Shown here one piece after another: positions 6,930 through 14,954 of a stretch of DNA of 46,765 nucleotides. How positions within the stretch are numbered: the stretch's first letter is position 1; the number at the start of each line of letters is the position of its first letter. The position numbers were made by a program, and so were the translations under genes. The stretch is from contig CAYZTT010000005.1 of assembly GCA_964481835.1 (NCBI GenBank), forward strand, positions 1 through 46,765, written 5' to 3'. The notes under the pieces were generated by a model. That model worked only from the letters and a program-made list of their open reading frames with translations. It searched no databases and was not told the DNA's origin. Origin of the DNA: JABIBT01 sp964481835 (GTDB lineage: Archaea > Nanobdellota > Nanobdellia > SCGC-AAA011-G17 > PNOQ01).

Positions 6930-8158
6930 GAGCTGCATGAGAAACAAGGGTCGTATGCCCTGATTAATTTTTCTACTTCATGAACTATTTTATCTTTTGG
7001 TTCGTTTATTATTTCTTTTACTAGTTTTTGTATATCTTCTTCTATTGATCTTAAATTTTGAGCTGTCGGCGTTATTATATTACAATAGGTTATTTTGTTA
7101 TCTTTTATTTTATACTCGTGGAATAATATCCCTCTTGGAACTTCTATTGCTTCAATTCCGTGGCCTTCTGTTAGTTTTGATGTTTTTGGTTTTTCTTGAA
7201 CTATTTTTAGGTTTTTTATTATTTTTATGCAATCTTCAATGCTGTGCAGGATTTCTATTGCTTGTGCTAAATTATTATAGAACATATTATCTGTTGGGAT
7301 GTCTTTTGCATACTTTTTTGCTAGTGGACTTAGTTGTTCTTTGTTGTTGTCTATTCTTGCTAGTGCACCTACTTTGTAGGATTTCCCTTCTTTCACTACG
7401 AAGTTTGCTGTTGAATCTTCTTCGTGATATTCTTTTAGGTAGTTTTGATAGTTGTCTACTTTGTATGTTTTGTCTGCCTTTATATCCCCAATTAGCATCC
7501 CGTATTCGTTTTCGTTGTAAATAGAGAAGGGAGGCCTTTTATTTTCGAATTCTGGATATTTTAAGCCTTTGAATAGTTCTACGCATGCGATTGTGTCTTT
7601 CTTTGAAGCTTCTAGTTTTGTTTTTAGTTCGCTTAATTGTTCTTGTGTGGGAAGTTTTAGGAATCCTCCAACTTGTGCTGAAACTGGGTGCAGGTCTCTC
7701 CCACCTATGAGATTCATTAGCTCGTTGCCCGTTTTCATTAGATTTAGACCGACTTTCATCTTGTCTTTGTTTTTTGGAAGCATCGTTAGTGCAGATTCAA
7801 ATCCCAAGAAGTCTGGAAGGGACATAAAATAAAGATGTGTTGCGTGAGATCTTATTCTTTCTCCCCAGTTTAGTAAATTTCTGAGTTTTATTGTTTGTTC
7901 TGAAACTTTTATTTTTAGAGCGTTTTCTATGGCCATTGCAGCACATAAAGTGTGTGCGTTTGAGCAGATTCCACAAATTCTTGATGTTATTTCTGGAGCT
8001 TCTTTTGGTTGGCGGCCTTTGACTATGCCTTCAAAATATCTAGAGCCCTCTATGGAGCCTAGGGAGCATTCTTTTAGTTGGCCTTTGTCTATCTTTATCG
8101 TTAGGTGGGCGTGGCCTTCTATCTTTGTTAGGTGATCAATCTTTATTGTTTTGCTCAT
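6902..8158 (-). CDS. NiFe hydrogenase large subunit (cytosolic group 3-like)
   Basis: 418 residues. The L1 motif RICGICSNAH (C62, C65) and the L2 motif DPCFSCSSH (C405, C408) hold the NiFe centre. After H411 a seven-residue tail FLDVTWL remains, the expected target of the maturation protease encoded convergently. The sequence resembles the alpha subunit of archaeal sulfhydrogenases and F420-nonreducing enzymes, and has no export signal. It is the second gene of a two-gene unit, overlapping the small subunit by 23 nt. No diaphorase (beta/gamma) subunits are encoded nearby, so the electron partner is unknown. Ferredoxin is a reasonable guess because a ferredoxin-reducing enzyme lies next door. 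Confidence 0.92.
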   Translation of the reverse strand: MSKTIKIDHLTKIEGHAHLTIKIDKGQLKECSLGSIEGSRYFEGIVKGRQPKEAPEITSRICGICSNAHTLCAAMAIENALKIKVSEQTIKLRNLLNWGERIRSHATHLYFMSLPDFLGFESALTMLPKNKDKMKVGLNLMKTGNELMNLIGGRDLHPVSAQVGGFLKLPTQEQLSELKTKLEASKKDTIACVELFKGLKYPEFENKRPPFSIYNENEYGMLIGDIKADKTYKVDNYQNYLKEYHEEDSTANFVVKEGKSYKVGALARIDNNKEQLSPLAKKYAKDIPTDNMFYNNLAQAIEILHSIEDCIKIIKNLKIVQEKPKTSKLTEGHGIEAIEVPRGILFHEYKIKDNKITYCNIITPTAQNLRSIEEDIQKLVKEIINEPKDKIVHEVEKLIRAYDPCFSCSSHFLDVTWL

Positions 8159-8945
8159 TTTTCATTATACATGGTTCTATATCTTTTGCTTTATGTTTTT
8201 TTATTCCGGGGATATCTTTTCCCATGAAAGTATGAATTCTATCTTTTATAAATTTCTTTGAGTGGCCTTGTTTTAATAGAGTGTTTATCATTCCCTCTAC
8301 TTGTGCATTTGGTTTTGGTCCTCTGCAGCCCCAGCATTCTAATCCCCCGTTTACGCAGATAGAGTTGCAACCGCCTCTTGTTATTGGTCCGAGGCAAGGA
8401 ATTCCTAGTTTTAGTAGGCAAACTGGATTGTTTTTTCTACATTCTATGCAAACTGCTTGATCATACATTTTTGGCTTTTTGTTATTTACTATGTCTTTTA
8501 GGAATTGTAATATTTCTTTTTTATCTGGTGGGCAACCTGGGATTATGAAATCTACTTTTATGTGTTCGTTTAGTGGTGCAGGTTCTACGTCTTGTATCTT
8601 TTTCTCTTTTTTGTAGAGAAAGTGTGCGTAGTTTTCTTTTAATGTGTGATGCCTGTATGCTGGTACACAGCCAGTGTGTGCACAAGTTCCTAGTGCCACT
8701 AGATATTTTGTGTTTTTTCTTAGTTTTTTTAGGACATCAATATCATCGTTGGATGCTACTAATCCTTCCATGAAGATGTAATCAAATTTTTCTTCTAGAT
8801 TTATTTCTTTTATGAATGGCCAGGCCTGGATTTCTACCATGTCTAGAATGTTTAATAGTTCATCACCTTCGAAAATAATCGATAATTGACAACCTGCACA
8901 ACCAGTTACTCCATAGAACCCTACTTTTAATTTCCCCTTTTTCAT
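8136..8945 (-). CDS. NiFe hydrogenase small subunit (delta type)
   Basis: 269 residues from the ATG at 8945. The longer frame to 9014 adds residues that run through the promoter, and a TATA box sits 26 nt before 8945. C16, C19, C88 and C138 (GCAGC, GTCAHTGC, IIPGCPP) are the ligands of the proximal 4Fe-4S cluster. Eight more Cys at 166-207 (CIECRKNNPVC, GIPC, GGCNSIC, ECWGC) can hold two further clusters. There is no Tat signal, so the enzyme is cytosolic. The gene is first in the unit, followed by the large subunit. It is related to sulfhydrogenase delta and F420-nonreducing hydrogenase subunits. Confidence 0.9.
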   Translation of the reverse strand: MKKGKLKVGFYGVTGCAGCQLSIIFEGDELLNILDMVEIQAWPFIKEINLEEKFDYIFMEGLVASNDDIDVLKKLRKNTKYLVALGTCAHTGCVPAYRHHTLKENYAHFLYKKEKKIQDVEPAPLNEHIKVDFIIPGCPPDKKEILQFLKDIVNNKKPKMYDQAVCIECRKNNPVCLLKLGIPCLGPITRGGCNSICVNGGLECWGCRGPKPNAQVEGMINTLLKQGHSKKFIKDRIHTFMGKDIPGIKKHKAKDIEPCIMKNEQNNKD

Positions 8946-8967
8946 TAGAAGGTTATTTGTGTTGGAG

Positions 8968-8975
8968 ATATAAAA
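8968..8975 (-). promoter_or_regulatory. TATA box of the hydrogenase genes
   Basis: On the minus strand TTTTATAT is centred 26 nt before the ATG at 8945, which implies a leaderless mRNA and fixes the start. Confidence 0.6.
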
Positions 8976-8993
8976 GGTTTGTGGAATGAAAAG

Positions 8994-9003
8994 ATATATA
9001 AAT
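8994..9003 (+). promoter_or_regulatory. TATA box of the oxidoreductase genes
   Basis: ATATATAAAT lies 38 nt before the ATG at 9037. This leaves a leader of roughly 12 nt containing a purine-rich GAAGAGG (9026-9032) that can act as ribosome binding site. It is back to back with the hydrogenase promoter. Confidence 0.55.
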
Positions 9004-9036
9004 AATAATTTCAAATTTTAACTAAGAAGAGGCAAA

Positions 9037-10683
9037 ATGAGAAGAAAATATCTAGGTGATGTTTCTATTGTTCTCGGCGGAGCAGCCGGCCAAGGAATCC
9101 AAACTATTCAAGACCTACTTACACATATTCTGAAAGCTGAAGGATATCATGTTTTTGCTATGAGGGAAGTGATGTCAAGAGTTAGGGGAGGAGTTAATTC
9201 TACTGAAATAAGAATCTCAGACAAAAGAGTCTCTGCATATTTAGAAAGAATGGATATTTTCCTACCTTTAAACCCTGAAGCAACAAAGAGATACAACTAT
9301 AGGATAACAGACAAAACTTTTGTTGTTGATGAAAAAAGGATTCCAATGAGTAAAATAGCAAAAAGTCTGGGTAGCGATATATACAAAAACATTGTTGCTG
9401 TTGGTTTCATTTTGGGTTTATTTAGAGTTGAAAAATATATCATAGAGAAATACATTAAAAACTATTTCAAGGATAAACCTAAGTTTATAAAAAATAATTT
9501 GGAAGCAGTTTCTAAAGGATATCATATCGGGAAATTATATTCTAGTAAAATCACTATTGATGTAAAAAAAGATAAGAAAATAGCTAAGGAATTGTATATG
9601 GATGGTTCTGAAGCTATTGCTTTGGGTGCTATTGCTGGAGGGTGTAATTTTATTTCTTCATATCCAATGAGTCCTTCAACAGGAGTTTTAGTTAATATGG
9701 CTAAACATAGTAAAAACTTTGAGGTTTTAGTTGAACAGGTTGAGGATGAAATTGCGGCAATAAACATGTCTTTGGGTGCATGGTATGCAGGAGCAAGAGG
9801 TTTAGTAACTACTTCTGGCGGAGGTTTTGATTTGATGACAGAAGGTTTGTCTCTATCTGGCATGATAGAAACACCCTTGGTTGTTCATATTGCTCAAAGA
9901 TCTGGGCCTGCCACAGGATTGCCCACAAGGACAGAACAAGGGGATTTAGACCTTGCTTTGTATGCTGGACATGGCGAGTATCCAAGGATTGTTTTGGCTC
10001 CAGGAGATGCAGAAGAGGCCTTCTATCTAACTCAGAGAGCGATGAATTTGGCAGATAAATACCAAGTTCCTGTTCTAATTTTGACGGATCAGTTTTTAGT
10101 GGATTCATTTTATAATATTCCTAGCTTAAATCCTACTAAGATTAAGAATAAACATTATTTTGTTAAAAGTACGAGGGATTATAAGAGATATAAGCTAAAT
10201 TCCAGTGGAATTTCTCCAAGGGGATTGCCTGGCTTTGGCAGGGGGCTTGTTTGTGTTGATTCTGATGAACATGATGAGGGAGGCCATATTACTGAGAATC
10301 ACTCTCTTCGGAATAAGATGGTCGAGAAAAGGCTGCGAAAGTTAGAACCAATAAAGAGCGAGATTTCCCCTGAGTTTATTGGAAGTAACAAATATAAGAC
10401 TCTAGTTGTTTCCTGGGGGAGTACTAGGGGGGTTGTTAAGGAGGCCCTAGAAAAATCTAATAGAAAAGGGATTTCATATTTACATTTTAAACAAGTTTAT
10501 CCTTTACCAAGAAATAGTCTAAATTATTTGAAAAAAGCCAAGAAGATAATTGTTGTTGAGAATAATGCCACCGGACAGTTTGCTAAATTGTTGAGAAGAG
10601 AATTTGGAGTTGAGTCTAGCAGTGTCTTAAAATATTCTGGATTGCCGTTCAGTGTGGAGGAGTTAGTTAAAAAATTAAAATGA
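9037..10683 (+). CDS. korA: 2-oxoacid:ferredoxin oxidoreductase, fused gamma-alpha subunit
   Basis: 548 residues. Residues 1 to about 185 are the gamma domain (GGAAGQGIQTIQ near residue 15, then REVMSRVRGG). From about residue 190 follows the alpha (pyrimidine-binding) domain with SYPMSPSTG, EDEIAAINMSLGAWYAGARG and TTSGGGFDLMTEG. This class converts a 2-oxoacid and CoA to acyl-CoA, CO2 and reduced ferredoxin. The gamma-alpha fusion with a separate beta subunit and no delta ferredoxin subunit is the two-subunit layout of the KorAB/OFOR type. Substrate choice (pyruvate, 2-oxoglutarate or a broad range) is not resolved, so the symbol marks the family only. It overlaps the beta gene by ATGA. Confidence 0.88.
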   Translation: MRRKYLGDVSIVLGGAAGQGIQTIQDLLTHILKAEGYHVFAMREVMSRVRGGVNSTEIRISDKRVSAYLERMDIFLPLNPEATKRYNYRITDKTFVVDEKRIPMSKIAKSLGSDIYKNIVAVGFILGLFRVEKYIIEKYIKNYFKDKPKFIKNNLEAVSKGYHIGKLYSSKITIDVKKDKKIAKELYMDGSEAIALGAIAGGCNFISSYPMSPSTGVLVNMAKHSKNFEVLVEQVEDEIAAINMSLGAWYAGARGLVTTSGGGFDLMTEGLSLSGMIETPLVVHIAQRSGPATGLPTRTEQGDLDLALYAGHGEYPRIVLAPGDAEEAFYLTQRAMNLADKYQVPVLILTDQFLVDSFYNIPSLNPTKIKNKHYFVKSTRDYKRYKLNSSGISPRGLPGFGRGLVCVDSDEHDEGGHITENHSLRNKMVEKRLRKLEPIKSEISPEFIGSNKYKTLVVSWGSTRGVVKEALEKSNRKGISYLHFKQVYPLPRNSLNYLKKAKKIIVVENNATGQFAKLLRREFGVESSSVLKYSGLPFSVEELVKKLK

Positions 10684-11516
10684 ATCTTGAAATGAAAAAT
10701 TGTGATGTTGCCTGGTGTCCGGGCTGTGGGAATTTTAGCATTTTGAAGATCATTAAAGAATCACTGTATGATTTAAAGATTAAACCAGAAAATTTAGTTT
10801 TGGTTTCTGGTATTGGGCAAGCTGCAAAAACTCCACATTATTTGAAAACTAATTTGTTTAACGGTTTACATGGTCGTGCTTTGAGTCCGGCTACGGGTAT
10901 AAAGGCTGTTAATCCTAAACTGACTGTAATGGTTACTTCTGGTGATGGGGATGTTTATGGAGAGGGAGGAAACCATTTTATTCATACGATTAGGAGGAAT
11001 CCGAATATTGTAAATTTAGTGCATAATAATATGATTTATGGCTTAACTAAGGGGCAGGCCAGTCCTACTTCGTTAGTCGGTATGAAAACTCCTGTTCAGG
11101 TTTCTGGCGTTTCTGAGGAGCCGTTTAATCCTTTGGCCGTTGCTATTGCTTTAGATGCTTCTTTTGTTGCTAGAATTAATTCGGGGGATATAAAACAGAG
11201 CAAAGAGATTTTGAAGAAGGCAATTAAACATAAAGGATATGCGTTGATCGACATCTTTCAACCTTGTCCGGTTTTTAATAAGTTGAATAGTTTTGATTGG
11301 TTTAAGAAGAATTCTTATTATTTGAAGAATCATGATGTTACAAATAAAGAGAAGGCGTTTAAGAGGGCATTAGAGACTAAGAAATATCCTTTGGGAATCT
11401 TTTATATTAATAAGAAGAAAAAGACCTTTGAAGAGAATATGAATAGTACGGGGGAGTTTTATAAGAAAAAGATTAATGTTGCTAGATTGAAGAAAGTTAT
11501 TAATTCTATTGTTTAA
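10680..11516 (+). CDS. korB: 2-oxoacid:ferredoxin oxidoreductase, beta subunit
   Basis: 278 residues. WCPGCGNFS near residue 12 contributes Cys ligands to the iron-sulfur cluster. GDGDVYGEGGNH near residue 95 followed by NNMIYGLTKGQASPTS is the Mg-thiamine diphosphate binding site of beta subunits. It is translationally coupled to the alpha gene. Acyl-CoA formed here could feed or draw on the acetyl-CoA synthetase upstream, and its electrons could go to the divergently encoded hydrogenase. It converges with pcm, overlapping by 4 nt. Confidence 0.9.
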   Translation: MNLEMKNCDVAWCPGCGNFSILKIIKESLYDLKIKPENLVLVSGIGQAAKTPHYLKTNLFNGLHGRALSPATGIKAVNPKLTVMVTSGDGDVYGEGGNHFIHTIRRNPNIVNLVHNNMIYGLTKGQASPTSLVGMKTPVQVSGVSEEPFNPLAVAIALDASFVARINSGDIKQSKEILKKAIKHKGYALIDIFQPCPVFNKLNSFDWFKKNSYYLKNHDVTNKEKAFKRALETKKYPLGIFYINKKKKTFEENMNSTGEFYKKKINVARLKKVINSIV

Positions 11517-12139
11517 TACCCGTGTTCTCCACGTAAAGGAACAAATAAGAAATCTCCTAAATTTTCTGTTACTAACTCCCTGTCTTTTGTGATCTTTATT
11601 AGTTTTTGTTCGTAAATATGTCCGACAGGCATGACTATTTTCCCATAGCGATTTAATTGATCTATTATTGTTGGGTTTATTTTTGGAGATGCCGCGGTTA
11701 TAACTATTTTATCATAGGGGGCAAATTTTCTATAACCTTTTGAACCATCTGTATTAACTAATCTCATATTTCTAGTTAGTTTTACTTTTCTTAGATTCTT
11801 TTTTGCAAAGTCATATAATTCGGGTATTATTTCTATACTAACTACTTGTCCCTCTTTCCCAGCTAATTGAGATAACATTGCAGTCTGATAACCGGAACCA
11901 GTTCCAACTTCTAAAATTTTATCTCCTTTTTGGATCTCTAAGGCGTTGAGCATTATCATTATAGTTGTTGGCTGGGATATTGTTTGCCCCATTAGTATTG
12001 GAAGGGCCATATCTGCATATGCTTCATTTTTATGCTTTTTTAGGACAAATTTTTCTCTTGGTATATCTTTGAATGCTTGAAGAAGTTTTTTGTCGAAACT
12101 GTAATTCTGTTTCCAGTATTTTGTTAGTGTATCTTTCAA
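11513..12139 (-). CDS. pcm: Protein-L-isoaspartate O-methyltransferase
   Basis: 208 residues, normal length. It methylates isoaspartyl residues in damaged proteins with S-adenosylmethionine to start their repair. Motif I, ILEVGTGSGYQTAML, binds the methyl donor. MGQTISQPTTIMIML upstream of it is the family's substrate-side signature, and DKIVITAASPKI is motif II. It is the second gene of a pair and overlaps the small gene upstream by ATGA. Confidence 0.92.
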   Translation of the reverse strand: MKDTLTKYWKQNYSFDKKLLQAFKDIPREKFVLKKHKNEAYADMALPILMGQTISQPTTIMIMLNALEIQKGDKILEVGTGSGYQTAMLSQLAGKEGQVVSIEIIPELYDFAKKNLRKVKLTRNMRLVNTDGSKGYRKFAPYDKIVITAASPKINPTIIDQLNRYGKIVMPVGHIYEQKLIKITKDRELVTENLGDFLFVPLRGEHGY

Positions 12140-12372
12140 TTTTCTTGATCTTTTATTGCTTTTTCTTTGAGTTTTTCATAATATTCTTCGGATGAGAATT
12201 CCTTTTCTTCCTCTTCTGTGGTTTTTTTAATAATGTCAGAAACTAACGTATCCTTTAGGTAGGAGTTTTTTTCAAGTGCTTCCTGTTTTTCCTCTTCTCT
12301 TTGCTTGTCAATCTCTTTTTCTTTTAATTTTTCTATGTAGTCTTCTGAGGAAAATCCCTCTCTTTTTGCCAT
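12136..12372 (-). CDS. Hypothetical charged protein with two copies of one motif, 78 aa
   Basis: Almost entirely Glu/Lys and predicted to be helical. A segment occurs twice: FSSEDYIEKLKEKEIDKQ near residue 7 and FSSEEYYEKLKEKAIKDQ near residue 59, so the gene arose by internal duplication. It is cotranscribed with pcm (ATGA overlap). It may be a short coiled coil with two identical docking motifs. Family not recognised. Confidence 0.65.
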   Translation of the reverse strand: MAKREGFSSEDYIEKLKEKEIDKQREEEKQEALEKNSYLKDTLVSDIIKKTTEEEEKEFSSEEYYEKLKEKAIKDQEN

Positions 12373-12430
12373 TTTTGTTGGTTTTGATAGAGTTTATAGG
12401 TTTTTAATTATTTGTATGGTAAAGAAAATG

Positions 12431-12439
12431 TTTATAAAT
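12431..12439 (+). promoter_or_regulatory. TATA box deciding the start of the next gene
   Basis: TTTATAAAT is centred 25 nt before the ATG at 12460 and lies inside the longer open frame that begins at 12412. The real gene therefore starts at 12460. Confidence 0.55.
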
Positions 12440-12459
12440 GGGGCAAAATTCCCCCCTTT

Positions 12460-13179
12460 ATGGCAGTTCCAAGTTATGGCACACCTGAACGTATGAACAC
12501 TTTATTACCTTCTGCTTTAAGAGGATTTGAAGCTAGATTGGGAGGAGTAATTAGTTTTGGAGAGCCTACCGAATTTATATTGGATGGCAGTGGGAGATAT
12601 CATGCTATTGCTGGTGCGCCCCTAAACTATGCCGGAAAGGGGGCTGGACGCCTGATTGCTGTTTCTTTAAAACAATATGATGGTACTGGAAAAGAAGGAG
12701 ATTTTACAGTCGATGGTTTTACGAGGGAGGGAGTGGATATCCCAACTGAATTGTTTCATTTGCCGCAGGATAGGCCACAAATATTATTGCCTCGCAATAA
12801 GGCAGGGATTGCTTTAGAGGGGATGTTTCCATTGTTTTCTGTTCATGATGAAAGGGTCCGCTTTCATGCTGCATGCTTGGATGAGATTACATTAGATTCT
12901 ACTGAAAATCCTACAAGGCTTGAGCTGGCTGGAACACTTGGAATGGGACATGATGAATTTAATAGATTCTTGGGCTCCACGGGAAATGCCGAACCCGAAG
13001 TCTATTTGACAGTCTATGGCGAGGGGGATCAGCGTGAAGGAGACCCACATGCAATTGTTAATGCATTTCAAGCTCCGACTACACAGGTTGTTGGATTTGT
13101 TGCGGTAGAAGACAGAGAGAGTCCGCTCTATGGATTTCTTAATGCTGTTGGAAGAAAATTACGAGCACCAGAACAGTAA
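12460..13179 (+). CDS. Hypothetical protein, 239 aa
   Basis: No family recognised. The start at 12460 is chosen because a TATA box sits 25 nt upstream and the residues before it look like noise. The protein is soluble, without Cys clusters, rich in Gly and acidic residues, and probably mostly beta (VISFGEPTEFILDGSGRYH, EPEVYLTVYGEG). It is a single-gene unit. It could be a lineage-specific protein. Confidence 0.6.
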   Translation: MAVPSYGTPERMNTLLPSALRGFEARLGGVISFGEPTEFILDGSGRYHAIAGAPLNYAGKGAGRLIAVSLKQYDGTGKEGDFTVDGFTREGVDIPTELFHLPQDRPQILLPRNKAGIALEGMFPLFSVHDERVRFHAACLDEITLDSTENPTRLELAGTLGMGHDEFNRFLGSTGNAEPEVYLTVYGEGDQREGDPHAIVNAFQAPTTQVVGFVAVEDRESPLYGFLNAVGRKLRAPEQ

Positions 13180-13181
13180 GG

Positions 13182-13192
13182 TTTTTATATAA
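13182..13192 (+). promoter_or_regulatory. TATA box of the small membrane protein gene
   Basis: TTTTTATATAA is centred 24 nt before the GTG at 13211, supporting a leaderless GTG start. Confidence 0.5.
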
Positions 13193-13210
13193 TTCTATAT
13201 AAGGAATAGT

Positions 13211-13293
13211 GTGGATATCCGAAAGATAATCATTATTTTGGTTATTGGTGCGTTATTTGCGTTCTTTGTAAATGCTTTAATTGAAGCAGTTTA
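13211..13293 (+). CDS. Small single-pass membrane protein, cut by the assembly gap
   Basis: The GTG start is supported by a TATA box. Only 27 residues are visible, MDIRKIIIILVIGALFAFF followed by VNALIEAV: one membrane helix after a short basic N terminus. The next codon begins TA and then enters the run of N, so it could be Tyr or a stop. An in-frame TGA at 13394 would end the protein if the gap really is 100 nt, but gap size is arbitrary. Confidence 0.55.
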
Positions 13294-13393
13294 NNNNNNN
13301 NNNNNNNNNNNNNNNNNNNNNNNNNNNNNNNNNNNNNNNNNNNNNNNNNNNNNNNNNNNNNNNNNNNNNNNNNNNNNNNNNNNNNNNNNNNNN
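13294..13393. other. Scaffold gap of 100 N
   Basis: Exactly 100 undetermined bases, the conventional placeholder for a gap of unknown length. Gene order across it depends on scaffolding. Confidence 0.98.
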
Positions 13394-13398
13394 TGAAG

Positions 13399-13782
13399 AT
13401 GGCATTGACTAAGATTAAAGATGTTAAAGTAAGGTGTCGGAATTGTGATGGAGAGGCGTATTCTGATGAATTTAAGTTAGATAATCTAAAGGGAGTTATG
13501 GTTTGCCCAAATTGTTCTACTAGGCCGAGTCCCAAAATTATTGAAAAGGAAGTTGAGGAGAATGGTGTTGATGATAAACCTGCTGGCTGGGATGAAGTTG
13601 ATGAATATTTAGAAAAGGCATATAGGGAGAAACAGAATAAACAGCCCGATGTTTTAAAATCCGAGGATGGAAGTGACTATGTACAGTGTGTTTGTAGGAA
13701 ATGTCAGTATGGATTTAGGTATAATACTGTGAAAAAATGGCCGCATTCTTGTCCTAGTTGTGGCAGAGAAGTTAATAATTAA
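13399..13782 (+). CDS. Double zinc-ribbon protein, 127 aa
   Basis: Two CxxC...CxxC modules: CRNC and CPNC in the first 40 residues, and CRKC and CPSC in the last 35, joined by an acidic helical linker. Each can bind one zinc. The N-terminal ribbon follows a short basic segment. Such proteins often bind RNA or scaffold complexes, but no specific family is recognised. The gene begins 5 nt after the gap, so an upstream extension cannot be excluded. Confidence 0.6.
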   Translation: MALTKIKDVKVRCRNCDGEAYSDEFKLDNLKGVMVCPNCSTRPSPKIIEKEVEENGVDDKPAGWDEVDEYLEKAYREKQNKQPDVLKSEDGSDYVQCVCRKCQYGFRYNTVKKWPHSCPSCGREVNN

Positions 13783-14516
13783 AGATAATCCCTATATTGT
13801 TTTTCAAGTTGCTCTTTAAAATTTTCTTCAAAGAATTTGATCATTACGTCGTTCCCTGCTTTTTTGTAAGCCATTAAAGCGTCTTTAAGAATACCTCTTC
13901 TTAAGAATTCGTCACCAATAGAGTTAATTTTTACTTTGTTGCCTGCTTGCTCATATGCCTTTAGAGATAAATGTAAAAGATTATGAACCTTGCACATATC
14001 CCCAGTTTTTATTAATTTCTCAGTATTACTTATTGCGGAGTAGACTTCTATTGCTAATTCGTAATTTTGTCTTTCAAGACAGTATTCCCCCACCTTATTT
14101 AATTTCTCTGGATCTTTTAGTGCTATAAATCCTTTAATTGCCTCTGTTAGATGGCCTTCATGTAAACACTTTTCTGCAGCCTTTTCTAGCCTATGATAGT
14201 CTTCTGCCAAGATATATGCATCAATTGCGTTAGAATATAGTGCTAATCTGAAGTTTTGATCTCCAACTTCGACTAGTTTTTGCTTGTTTTTTATGAATTT
14301 GAATATCTTTAAAGCGTCTTGGATCTTTCCCCGTTTTAGATATTCGTCTCCAGCAGCAGAAAGTAGCTTTTCCTTTGTTTCTTCATCAAACATGCTTAAA
14401 TCAAGGTTTTCAAGACCTTTTTTTAATAGAATTGGAATAATCTGTCTAAATTGATTCTCATCGGACCTACTCTGCTCATCTAGCATTTTAGGTATCTCTT
14501 TTTTCATATCTTCCAT
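13779..14516 (-). CDS. TPR-like repeat protein, 245 aa
   Basis: Soluble and all-helical. From about residue 55 onward it repeats a pattern of roughly 33 residues of the form (L)xxxGDxxLxxGxxxxAlxaYxxA, for example GDEYLKRGKIQDALKIF, GEYCLERQNYELAIEVY and GDEFLRRGILKDALMAYKKAG. This is a tetratricopeptide-type solenoid, likely a protein-binding scaffold. A TATA box (AACTTTATATATCC, minus strand, about 14537-14549) lies 27 nt before the start. It overlaps the zinc-ribbon gene 3' end by 4 nt. Confidence 0.7.
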   Translation of the reverse strand: MEDMKKEIPKMLDEQSRSDENQFRQIIPILLKKGLENLDLSMFDEETKEKLLSAAGDEYLKRGKIQDALKIFKFIKNKQKLVEVGDQNFRLALYSNAIDAYILAEDYHRLEKAAEKCLHEGHLTEAIKGFIALKDPEKLNKVGEYCLERQNYELAIEVYSAISNTEKLIKTGDMCKVHNLLHLSLKAYEQAGNKVKINSIGDEFLRRGILKDALMAYKKAGNDVMIKFFEENFKEQLEKQYRDYL

Positions 14517-14559
14517 TTCATATTTGAATTAGTTTTGGATATATAAAGTTTTATGTATT

Positions 14560-14811
14560 TTAGGCCAATCTTGTCTCATCAGGCATATTTCGGGTTCTAG
14601 CGGGTGCCGGGGTGGATTGTTGCTGTTTATCCATCTCTGCTTGTGCTTTTTTTGCTTCTTCTTCTAGATCTACACCCAATTTCTTTAATTCGTCCATATG
14701 CATCTGAATGAATTGGTCTACTACACCAACCATTTTTACTAATTCTTGTCTTTCTTTTGAAAGGGTAGATAATGCGCCTTTGTGAAATCCAATTATTTCT
14801 TCGTTTGCCAT
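14560..14811 (-). CDS. Hypothetical helical protein, 83 aa
   Basis: A predicted amphipathic helix spans about residues 15-65, followed by a Gln/Pro/Thr-rich tail (QQQSTPAPARTR). No family recognised. It lies 2 nt after the stop of the small ribbon-helix-helix gene, so the two are probably cotranscribed. Confidence 0.6.
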   Translation of the reverse strand: MANEEIIGFHKGALSTLSKERQELVKMVGVVDQFIQMHMDELKKLGVDLEEEAKKAQAEMDKQQQSTPAPARTRNMPDETRLA

Positions 14812-14813
14812 TT

Positions 14814-14954
14814 TTAGTTATTAAATTTGGAAATTTGTTTTATAACTGCTTGTGTTACAAAATCTTCTTCATCTGAGAACATTTTTGTTTCTTCTACGAT
14901 TTTTCTTATGTTTTCGATGAGTTGCTTTGGTAGTTTTACTGCTTCTGTTTCCAA
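14814..14954 (-). CDS. Ribbon-helix-helix (CopG/Arc-like) small protein, 46 aa
   Basis: I translated this by hand. It starts with TTG at 14954 and ends with TAA at 14814. The pattern VKLPKQLIENIRKIVEE followed by MFSDEEDFVTQAVIKQI is that of ribbon-helix-helix DNA-binding proteins: a short strand, a helix, a turn with a small or acidic residue, then a second helix. A strong Shine-Dalgarno GGAGG (complement at 14963-14967) stands 8 nt before the TTG. The gene overlaps, in another frame, the last 86 nt of the surface-protein gene. It is probably an autoregulator or local regulator. Confidence 0.7.
   Translation of the reverse strand: METEAVKLPKQLIENIRKIVEETKMFSDEEDFVTQAVIKQISKFNN

Noticed and set aside
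6997..7524. A Leu-rich 175-residue plus-strand frame that looks like a membrane protein
   Set aside because: It is the antisense shadow of the hydrogenase large subunit, whose motifs are clear.
13242..13535. Minus-strand frame through the scaffold gap
   Set aside because: It contains the run of N and lies antisense to the zinc-ribbon gene.
14869..14954. Frameshift in the C terminus of the surface protein
   Set aside because: The second frame has its own start, a strong ribosome binding site and an RHH pattern, so overlapping genes explain it better than a frameshift.
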